Assembly: GCA_029856155.1 (NCBI GenBank)
Contig: JAHQWL010000055.1
Span: 99,872 to 163,871, forward strand
Direction of reading: 5' to 3'
From: Promethearchaeia archaeon
GTDB taxonomy: Archaea; Asgardarchaeota; Lokiarchaeia; Sigyniarchaeales; SOKP01
Length of the DNA stretch: 64,000 bases
Shown here piece after piece: positions 9,286-16,684 of the stretch; within the stretch, counting starts at the first letter, position 1; every line of letters starts with the position of its first letter. The notes beneath the pieces were generated by a model, which had not been told where the DNA came from, ran no database searches, and was given only the letters and a program-made list of their open reading frames with translations. The position numbers were made by a program, and so were the translations under genes.

Positions 9286-9399
9286 TGATAATCCTCTTCT
9301 ATTACATAAAAGTTAATTCTTAAATTAGATTTTTTAAATAATAATAGTTTTTTTAAAATTTAATAGTTGTTTTATTGCTTTCAAGATTTATAATATTCA

Positions 9400-11079
9400 A
9401 TGTCAAAAAAAATACATGGTGGAGATATTTTAGTTAAATGTCTCCTTGAGGAGAATGTTAAATACTTGTTTGGGATTCCTGGTGGTCAACTCCTCCCAAT
9501 GTATGACGCAATTTATCAATGGGGTAGAGAAAAAGGAATTAGTACCGTATTATTTCGCCACGAACAAGTTGCAGCTCACGCAGCTGATGCTTATGCCCGA
9601 GTCACTAATACACCTGGGGTATGTTTTGGAACTGTAGGACCAGGAGCTTTGCACCTATTACCTGGAATAGGAGCTGCGTGGAGCGATAATGTTCCGGTAG
9701 TTGCTATAGTACCCCAGGTAAATGCACAATATGAAGATTCTTTCATTCTCCAAGGTAATTTAGATCAGATTGCATTGTTCAAACCAATTACTAAGTATCA
9801 AAAGTCGATTAGAAGAATAGAAGAAATTCCTGATGCTGTACATAAGATATTTCGAGAAGTAAGTAGTGGACGACCACAACCTGTGGTTTTGGAGGTTTTT
9901 TCGGATGCATTTTATGATAACATTGAAGAAGATCATTTATCTATCTTGCCTTCTAATCAATATCGAGCAATAAAAAAACCTGCTGTAGATATCTCTTTAA
10001 TAAAAGAATCTCTGGAATTACTAATATCAGCTAAAAAACCACTAATCGTATCTGGTGGCGGAGTTTTAAGAGCTGAAGCATGGAACGAGTTAAAGGAGCT
10101 TGCTGAATATTTACAAATACCCGTTATTACAAGCCTTGGAGGAACAGGATCTTTTTCGAATAAATCTAAATGTTTTCTTGGGGGTTTAAATTTGTTTTCA
10201 GTCCAAGCTACGGTAGGAGCAGATGTAGTATTAGCCCTTGGTGTTAAATTTTCATATACCTTAGCACTCGGAAAACCACCAGCTTGGGAGGATTCTCAAA
10301 AATTAATCCATGTTGATATAGATCCATCCATAATTGGAAGATCGAAACCAATAACATTGGGTATTGTAGCTGATTGCAAACAATATTTAACACAATTACT
10401 AACAGAACTAAAAAAAAGTATTCATGTTGAAAAAAGAGATTGGTTGGAAACTTTAGTCACCAATAAAAAAAAATATCACGCTACTTTTATAAAAAAAGCT
10501 AACACCAATGAAATTCCGATTACTCCTGTAAGAATGGTTAAAGAAGTTTATGAATTTATGGATGAGGATGCTATTTTAATCACCGATGGAGGAGACCTTA
10601 CTGTTTTTGCGGTAGAATCTATAAACTTATATAAGGATCGAAAACCCTTATCATACCTTCAAGCAATTGGGATGGGACACCTTGGTGTATCCGTAGGCTA
10701 CGGAATTGGGGCAAAGTTAGGAAAACCTGATAAACAGGTGATTGCTATCTGTGGAGATGGGAGCTTCATGATAAACATCCAAGATTTAGAAACAGCAGTC
10801 AGATTAGGATTGAAAAATTTAATTTTTATAATTGGGAACAATTCTTGCTGGGGAATGATTAAGAGTGACCAAGTTTTTAAATTTAATAATCGCTTTATTG
10901 ACGTAGACTTGCCTTATTGCAATTTCGGGAAAATAGCTGAATCCTTTGGATGCTACGGTGAGGAAGTTGTAGATCCTAATGAAATTAATCCTGCTTTAGA
11001 GCGTGCAAAAAATTCGGAAAAACCCGCGGTTATAGATGTTAAAATTAAATTTGAAAGCTCCAGTATGTCTGGAGGATAA
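9400..11079 (+). CDS. Thiamine-diphosphate-dependent enzyme, acetolactate synthase-like
   Basis: A 559-residue three-domain ThDP enzyme of the acetolactate synthase/benzoylformate decarboxylase group. The catalytic glutamate is Glu55 (RHEQVAAHAADAYAR), the central domain is of the TPP_enzyme_M type, and the ThDP-Mg motif begins GDGSFMINIQDLE and ends in NN about 30 residues later. No regulatory IlvN-type small subunit and no other branched-chain amino acid gene is adjacent, so a role as biosynthetic IlvB is not assured; a carboligase or 2-oxoacid decarboxylase is equally compatible. Transcribed divergently from the luciferase-like gene with a 114-bp AT-rich gap, and convergent with the SDR fusion gene 18 bp downstream. 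Confidence 0.8.
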   Translation: MSKKIHGGDILVKCLLEENVKYLFGIPGGQLLPMYDAIYQWGREKGISTVLFRHEQVAAHAADAYARVTNTPGVCFGTVGPGALHLLPGIGAAWSDNVPVVAIVPQVNAQYEDSFILQGNLDQIALFKPITKYQKSIRRIEEIPDAVHKIFREVSSGRPQPVVLEVFSDAFYDNIEEDHLSILPSNQYRAIKKPAVDISLIKESLELLISAKKPLIVSGGGVLRAEAWNELKELAEYLQIPVITSLGGTGSFSNKSKCFLGGLNLFSVQATVGADVVLALGVKFSYTLALGKPPAWEDSQKLIHVDIDPSIIGRSKPITLGIVADCKQYLTQLLTELKKSIHVEKRDWLETLVTNKKKYHATFIKKANTNEIPITPVRMVKEVYEFMDEDAILITDGGDLTVFAVESINLYKDRKPLSYLQAIGMGHLGVSVGYGIGAKLGKPDKQVIAICGDGSFMINIQDLETAVRLGLKNLIFIIGNNSCWGMIKSDQVFKFNNRFIDVDLPYCNFGKIAESFGCYGEEVVDPNEINPALERAKNSEKPAVIDVKIKFESSSMSGG

Positions 11080-11097
11080 TCGTTAAGTAATTAATTG

Positions 11098-12417
11098 TTA
11101 ATCAAATTTAAGAGAATACAAAATATCTCTTAAATTTTCAGAATAATAATTAGCGTTGGCATAAATGCTAATGACAATCCGATGATCATCTTTTTCAACC
11201 GAAAGATGGATGCTTATAATCTTAAAAATACCTGCGTATTTATATTCAATAACACTTTCATAAGCAGGTGTTCCGTCTCTTAAAGTTTTCGGTTCATTGG
11301 AAATAATATTTATATCTCTTGCTATATCCTTGATTCGTCCTGCAATTTGTTGGGCAGTTTCATCTAATGGTCGATCATGTATCGAAGATTTAATAACAGA
11401 AATCAAAAGATCAATACCAGGCTCTTTAGTGGCAATTAAGACCGGTTTATTCTCTGGAAAGTTCATTGGGTTTGGTTTCAATTCTATAAAACTTTCGGGG
11501 TAATATATGGAAAAAACAGGCGTATAGCTTTTAAAGATCTTCGATTTTTTTTCACTTTTTGCCTTAAATCCTTCATGCAATTCTAAAGTATCTTCACTAA
11601 TGCACTCAAACCGAGACTTTACCAATGGTATGTATTCTGGATGAGTTAAAACATAAAATATGTCGTTTTTAATTGCTTTAATCACTAATTCTGCCAAATA
11701 TTCTGGAGCCATTGCTCCCGCCAAGATTCTATTCATATTTTCCCTACTAATTTCTGATTGTTTAATCGTTTCTGCTGGTGGTTGCCAAACACCTGGTCGG
11801 TTTTGTCTAAATATATGTGTATTATTTATAATATTTGTATTAACACGCCCAGGACAAACTACAGATACGCCCACATTTGTATTAAAGCATTCTAAAGCCA
11901 AAGATTCAGAAATTGCGATTACAGCGGATTTAGATGTAGGATATGGTGAATTGTCACCTGAAAGTAATCCTGCCATTGATGAAGTATTAACAATATGGCA
12001 TGGTTCTTCACTTGTTAACATTCGATTTAAAAAATGTTGAATACCATAGATAACCCCAAAAACATTAACACCAAGAATCCAATTCCAATTTTCAAGTGTA
12101 ATTAAACTAATGCGCCCAGCTCCTCCGACCCCCGCATTGTTACAAAGTATATTTACGGACCCAAAACGTTCATAAGAAGCATCTGCTAATTGGGCCACCT
12201 GTTCTGGGTCACTCACATCTGTTATTTGAGTCATTACTTCAGTCCCGATTTCTTCAAGTTCTTTTGCTACCTTATCTAGATTTTCTTTATCGATGTCTGC
12301 TAGGACAATTTTCATCCCCCGTTTAGCAAAACCATAAGCAAGTCCACGCCCAATACCACTTGCCGCTCCCGTAATTACAGCAACCTTTCCTTTAAAATCT
12401 TTTATCATAATGTTCAC
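11098..12417 (-). CDS. Short-chain dehydrogenase with extra C-terminal domain
   Basis: Residues 1 to about 260 form a classical SDR: TGAASGIGRG cofactor loop, NNAG, SSM and the YxxxK catalytic pair in PYPTSKSA. The remaining roughly 150 residues (from about VFSIYYPESF) are not SDR; alternating strands and two short helices ending in YYSENLRDILYSLKF resemble the PsbP/DUF1795-type fold, though this is only a visual impression. Normal SDRs are about 250 residues, so this is a real fusion. A second ATG three codons in (12408) is an alternative start. Substrate unknown; the C-terminal part may bind a ligand or partner. Confidence 0.75.
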   Translation of the reverse strand: MNIMIKDFKGKVAVITGAASGIGRGLAYGFAKRGMKIVLADIDKENLDKVAKELEEIGTEVMTQITDVSDPEQVAQLADASYERFGSVNILCNNAGVGGAGRISLITLENWNWILGVNVFGVIYGIQHFLNRMLTSEEPCHIVNTSSMAGLLSGDNSPYPTSKSAVIAISESLALECFNTNVGVSVVCPGRVNTNIINNTHIFRQNRPGVWQPPAETIKQSEISRENMNRILAGAMAPEYLAELVIKAIKNDIFYVLTHPEYIPLVKSRFECISEDTLELHEGFKAKSEKKSKIFKSYTPVFSIYYPESFIELKPNPMNFPENKPVLIATKEPGIDLLISVIKSSIHDRPLDETAQQIAGRIKDIARDINIISNEPKTLRDGTPAYESVIEYKYAGIFKIISIHLSVEKDDHRIVISIYANANYYSENLRDILYSLKFD

Positions 12418-12570
12418 ATCAATTTATATTCGAAATTAGACCTTCTTTACTTAAAAGAAATTCATACTATGCTAATATGCCAAAGCTGTTAAATATAATA
12501 AAACTTAGTTACATATAATTTTCTATAAAAATCACTGATTATTATATATAAAAACTTAAAAGTGAAACAT

Positions 12571-13332
12571 ATGGAAGTATTAGATGGGAAAGTAGCCTTA
12601 ATAACTGGTGGCTCGAGTGGTATTGGGAAATGTATCGCTCTAACATATGCCAAAGCAGGAGCCAGTGTTGTGGTTGCAAGCCGAAAACAGGAGAATCTCG
12701 ATAAAGTAGTTGAAGAAATCAGAGCATTTGGGAGGGAATCGCTTGCTATATCTACTGATGTTAAGATTCCGGAACAGGTTGAAAATATGGTTAAACAAAC
12801 AGTAGATCATTTTGGACGACTTGATATAATGGTTAACAACGCTGGTAGGGGGATCCCGACTCAACCATTAGATATCTCTGTCAAAGAATGGAATCATGTC
12901 CTTGCTCTCAATCTCACGGGGGTTTTTCTTGGAAGTTTGGCTGCTGGTAAGGTAATGATTGAGCAGAAACAAGGTAAAATTATCAATATAGCCTCAACGG
13001 CGGGAGTTATAATGTCTCCGGGAATGATGCATTATTCTGTTGCAAAAGCAGGTGTCATCATGCTAACTAAAAATTTAGCAGCTTCATGGGCGGAGCATAA
13101 CATTAATGTAAATTGTATTGCTCCGGGGTTCACATTGACCGAAAGAATAATACAATGGGGGATATTAGCTCCTGAACAATATGATGATAGTACACCTCGA
13201 CTATTACGTCCTCCAGTTCCTAAAAATATCGCTGATCTGGCTCTTTTTCTCGCTTCGCCAGCGTCCGATCAAATAACCGGTGAACTTCTAATTATAAGGA
13301 GTCATTTTTCTTGGGATCGTGGATCCCAATAA
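12571..13332 (+). CDS. Short-chain dehydrogenase/reductase, altered C-terminus
   Basis: About 253 residues with the SDR landmarks TGGSSGIGK, NNAGRG, the catalytic YSVAK and the ITGELLI segment near the end. The ATG at 12571 is preferred; a GTG at 12562 is also in frame, and the same GTG-then-ATG arrangement occurs in the SDR at 42677. The last residues (IIRSHFSWDRGSQ) lack the Asp-Gly-Gly turn that SDRs carry after this segment. Reading another frame from about 13297 gives a more natural glycine-rich tail (GGVIFLG), so a small deletion near 13291-13302 may have shifted the end. The catalytic core is intact and the enzyme may still work. Substrate unknown. Confidence 0.7.
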   Translation: MEVLDGKVALITGGSSGIGKCIALTYAKAGASVVVASRKQENLDKVVEEIRAFGRESLAISTDVKIPEQVENMVKQTVDHFGRLDIMVNNAGRGIPTQPLDISVKEWNHVLALNLTGVFLGSLAAGKVMIEQKQGKIINIASTAGVIMSPGMMHYSVAKAGVIMLTKNLAASWAEHNINVNCIAPGFTLTERIIQWGILAPEQYDDSTPRLLRPPVPKNIADLALFLASPASDQITGELLIIRSHFSWDRGSQ

Positions 13333-13414
13333 ATATACAATATAAATTTATATTTAATGTGATTTTTTCTATAGTATCTTAATAAGAAAAAAGAAGTATT
13401 TAGGGAAAAACCCG

Positions 13415-14779
13415 ATGAAAGAAATAGATTTATTCGATAAGATTTATGGAGCTTGGACTGGAAAAGTTGCGGGAGGTACATTTGGGATGCCAGTTGAGGG
13501 AAGATCTCGCGTTGTCATTACTAACATGCACCCTCCTTTAGACGGATGGAGCAAGCATCATAAACAAGGTATAAATGATGATGAACAATATGAATTAATA
13601 ACTATATTAGCATTAGAAGAATTAAGTGATGATGAATTTGCGAATAAGTTTAAAGCGGGAACAATTTTGGAACCAGACTATCTTGGATCATATTGGTTGA
13701 AGTATTTACTCCCTCAGTATGTATTTACAGCAGAAAAAGCAGCGTATGATAACGCAAAAGATGGTGTCCCTTGGGAACATGCAGGTGATTACGTTTATGA
13801 GCATAAAGGTAAAGTCTATGGAAATGAGTATGCTGATTGGATTGGAGCACAAATGAAGGGAGAATTATATGGAATGTTACTCCCTGCATGGGGTTGGTAT
13901 GAAGATTCCAAAAATGATCTAGAATTATTAAAACCATGCTTAGATTTATCACTTCAAGATGCAATAATTGCTCATAGAGAGGTAGGAATTGTAGGGGAAT
14001 TATTCATCTCAGCCATTATTGCAGTAGCAATAGCACATAACCCATTTGAATATAAGGAAGAGATAAACTTCCCAAAGTCAGCAGTTCATAGATGGGATAA
14101 GGAAGAAGACGAGATTTCTGAAGGATTTAAGCAACAAGTTGACCAGGCGGGGATTTGTTCTGAAACTATAATCAGTGATATTAAACGCATTAAATCAGTC
14201 TTGCTAGAATATGCTTCTTTAAAAGATTCGATATCAACTGAAGACGTAGAAGTATATTATAGCTTTATTGATCCTATAATCGATACCTACCTCGATAATC
14301 CAGATTCAAGAGAGTGGGAAACCAATTTTTATGCTAAAACTAAAAAAGATTGGCAAAAAACTTTGGATGGTTTATGGTGGCTATTTGAAAGAAAAATGGT
14401 AAAAGATGCAATTTCCAGATTTAAAGATTTTCCAAGCATGCTCGAACGACGATTAAATTCCTTTAGTAAAAGTAAAGCTGTTCATACATTATTCAATAAT
14501 GGTGCAATTATTGTCGGTTTATTATATGGGGATGGAGATTTCATTCAGACGGTGCGTATTAGTACCTTATGTGGAGCTGATACCGATTGCAATGCTGGCA
14601 ACGCAGGAGCAATCATTGGTGCTTATTTAGGTCAGAAATTAATTCCATCATATGCGAAGCGTTTCATTCGCGGAGAAATAATACCTGGTCTTAAGGAATG
14701 GAAAGATAAATCAATATACAACCTTGCAGAGAGAACACTAACTCAAGCAGAACGTTTCAAGAGGTTTATGTCCCTTTAA
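13415..14779 (+). CDS. ADP-ribosylglycohydrolase family protein
   Basis: A 454-residue member of the DraG/ARH family. The N-terminal block GAWTGKVAGGTFGMPVEG and NDDEQYE, and the C-terminal block GADTDCNAGNAGAIIGA, are the two acidic stretches that bind the di-Mg centre in this family, which hydrolyses ADP-ribose from proteins or small glycosides. It is about 150 residues longer than DraG, the extra length lying in the middle. Two decayed relatives are in the window (21181-21495 and 51393-51967). It is followed 52 bp downstream by a VOC protein and a histidine phosphatase on the same strand, which suggests small-molecule rather than nitrogenase-linked function; no nif genes are seen. Confidence 0.83.
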   Translation: MKEIDLFDKIYGAWTGKVAGGTFGMPVEGRSRVVITNMHPPLDGWSKHHKQGINDDEQYELITILALEELSDDEFANKFKAGTILEPDYLGSYWLKYLLPQYVFTAEKAAYDNAKDGVPWEHAGDYVYEHKGKVYGNEYADWIGAQMKGELYGMLLPAWGWYEDSKNDLELLKPCLDLSLQDAIIAHREVGIVGELFISAIIAVAIAHNPFEYKEEINFPKSAVHRWDKEEDEISEGFKQQVDQAGICSETIISDIKRIKSVLLEYASLKDSISTEDVEVYYSFIDPIIDTYLDNPDSREWETNFYAKTKKDWQKTLDGLWWLFERKMVKDAISRFKDFPSMLERRLNSFSKSKAVHTLFNNGAIIVGLLYGDGDFIQTVRISTLCGADTDCNAGNAGAIIGAYLGQKLIPSYAKRFIRGEIIPGLKEWKDKSIYNLAERTLTQAERFKRFMSL

Positions 14780-14831
14780 CATTCCGTAAATATTTATTTT
14801 CTAAATTCCTATAACTTTAAGAGAGAATAAT

Positions 14832-15824
14832 ATGTTGAAAAAAGACTGGCAATTGCATCACGTTTGTCTCGTTGTTAGGAACTGGAATAACGCTTTGGAT
14901 TATTATCAAAGTACAAGAATGGGGTTAAGTGTAGGTCCTCAAGCAATGTACATGGATTATCGGCATGGCGGACCCGCCGATATCTACGCTAATGATAAAG
15001 TTCCAAGGGTAAGTGGTGGTTCTGGACCAGGAAAACCTCTGAAAGTGGAATCAAAACAAGGAAGAAGAGAAAATAACTATAAGTTTATGGATAAAGACTG
15101 CCTAGTTGGGGATCTACTCCTTGAAATTGGGGAAAATCAAGGTATTCCATTAGAGGGAATTACCCACGTATGTTTCAATGTCCCAGATATCTACGCAGAA
15201 ACGGATAAACTGCTGAAAAAAGGCTGCGATCTCATGTGGAGTATTACTCAGGGTGATAATCTTTTGGAAAATCACATCGACACTCGTAAGTATGGTAACG
15301 TGGATATATCATTCAGACCTCCTGTACTCAAGCTTGAAAGAGCATGGTTAGATCATCATCTTTCGTATCCTTATCTAAAGGATTGGAAATTCCATGGAAT
15401 TGGTATTGGAGTTCGGGATCTTGATAAAGCAGTTGAATACTACGAGATGCTGGATATTATCGATTTTCAAAACGAAACTGATCTTGATGGCAATTCACTT
15501 GACTCAATTAACGTATCAAGCGAAACTATAGATTTAAATTTCAAGACGAGAGCCATTGTTGGTAAAATTGGTCCAATGGCTTTTGAGTTTATTCAACCTC
15601 TTGAAGGAAATTCTGTCTATCAAGAATCCCTTGACAGTAGAGGTGAAGGTGTTGCCGATCTTGCCTTTACAGTAGAGGATCTCGAGAAAGAAGCCGCAAC
15701 CATGATATATAGGGGCATCCCCGTAGTACTCAGCGGTAAACCTAAGAATGGTCCTGCCTTTGCTCGCTTTGATACTCGTAAAAATAGCGGTAATATCATG
15801 ATAAGACTGATCCAAAGAGAATAA
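14832..15824 (+). CDS. Double VOC (glyoxalase/dioxygenase fold) protein
   Basis: The 330-residue product contains two vicinal-oxygen-chelate modules: one beginning WQLHHVCLVVRNW near residue 5 and one beginning WKFHGIGIGVRDLDKAVEYY near residue 188, each with the beta-alpha-beta-beta-beta pattern. Metal ligand candidates are the His after each opening strand and later Glu residues. Family members include glyoxalase I, methylmalonyl-CoA epimerase and extradiol dioxygenases; the divergent sequence does not allow a choice. Its stop is 7 bp before the histidine phosphatase start, indicating co-transcription. Confidence 0.75.
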   Translation: MLKKDWQLHHVCLVVRNWNNALDYYQSTRMGLSVGPQAMYMDYRHGGPADIYANDKVPRVSGGSGPGKPLKVESKQGRRENNYKFMDKDCLVGDLLLEIGENQGIPLEGITHVCFNVPDIYAETDKLLKKGCDLMWSITQGDNLLENHIDTRKYGNVDISFRPPVLKLERAWLDHHLSYPYLKDWKFHGIGIGVRDLDKAVEYYEMLDIIDFQNETDLDGNSLDSINVSSETIDLNFKTRAIVGKIGPMAFEFIQPLEGNSVYQESLDSRGEGVADLAFTVEDLEKEAATMIYRGIPVVLSGKPKNGPAFARFDTRKNSGNIMIRLIQRE

Positions 15825-15831
15825 TAGAAAA

Positions 15832-16545
15832 ATGGATACTGAAAAAATATGGAAAGAAGGTGAATGGACAATTGAAGCACGTCAGATAATTGATGGGCTT
15901 AAAGAGTTCCCTGACAATTCAAAAATAATCCTAATTTTAAGACATTCCCATCGAAATGAACCGACAGCATTAGAAAAAGCTCAAAAATTAAGATTAACAC
16001 CCCAAGGTCATACAATTGCTAAGAAGTTCGGCGAGAATTTACCTATTAATAGACCTATCAACATTTTCCACAGCATTATATGGCGATGCAAAGAAACGGC
16101 TCAAAATATTCATGAGGGATTTAAAAATATTGGCGGAACAAGTGAAATAAAGGGAGTACTTACAGCTCTCGCTGATGTTGGAATTACTAATAGGGAGTTT
16201 TTTTTGAATGAATTTAATAATTTTCCTGTACTTGACACCTTTTATCGATGGGTGGTTGGTCATTATGATCTTATTTATTGGAAACCGTTCATCGAGTATT
16301 GTCAATCAACTGCTCTCACTATTCTGGACCAAGTTAAAACCTCTCCTGAAAATGGGTTGAATATTTTTGTAACTCATGACTTTAATGTAATGGCTCTTAG
16401 ATTTGGATGGTTTGCGCTTCTACCAGACAAATGGGTGAAATTTCTAGGTGGATTTGCATTCACGATAGAAGAGGATCAAATCTTGCTTTTAGATTATGGC
16501 GAATTAAAACCAGTACCAATTCCATATTGGTGGAAAAAATCATGA
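15832..16545 (+). CDS. Histidine phosphatase (phosphoglycerate mutase-like) family protein
   Basis: A 237-residue protein with the histidine-phosphatase signature RHSHR near residue 38 (the first His is the phospho-acceptor), the second block IWRCKETA near residue 83, and VTHDFN near residue 183 carrying the second catalytic His. These positions fit branch members acting on small phosphate esters. The start is 7 bp after the VOC gene. Substrate unknown. Confidence 0.75.
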   Translation: MDTEKIWKEGEWTIEARQIIDGLKEFPDNSKIILILRHSHRNEPTALEKAQKLRLTPQGHTIAKKFGENLPINRPINIFHSIIWRCKETAQNIHEGFKNIGGTSEIKGVLTALADVGITNREFFLNEFNNFPVLDTFYRWVVGHYDLIYWKPFIEYCQSTALTILDQVKTSPENGLNIFVTHDFNVMALRFGWFALLPDKWVKFLGGFAFTIEEDQILLLDYGELKPVPIPYWWKKS

Positions 16546-16583
16546 AAGCTCCAAATTGAAAAAGAAATTAAACTTTTGATAAA

Positions 16584-16616
16584 AATGCTGCATGAAATTT
16601 TTCTGCTAATTCATTC
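16584..16616. repeat. 33-bp exact copy of part of a crotonase gene in an intergenic gap
   Basis: These 33 bases are identical, base for base and in the same orientation, to 30641-30673 inside the crotonase gene at 30124-30924 (its NELAEKFHAA segment). The match stops abruptly on both sides. The surrounding 139-bp gap between two convergent genes holds no complete gene, so this looks like a relic of a duplicated or degraded crotonase copy. Confidence 0.7.
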
Positions 16617-16684
16617 CGAGACCGCAATTGATAAAAGAAAAACTTAATATATAAATCTAAAAAAAAATTTAAATTTAGATTTTT

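Noticed and set aside
13415..14779. Nitrogenase-regulating DraG
   Set aside because: No nif or draT genes are present and the protein is much longer than DraG; a general family call is safer.
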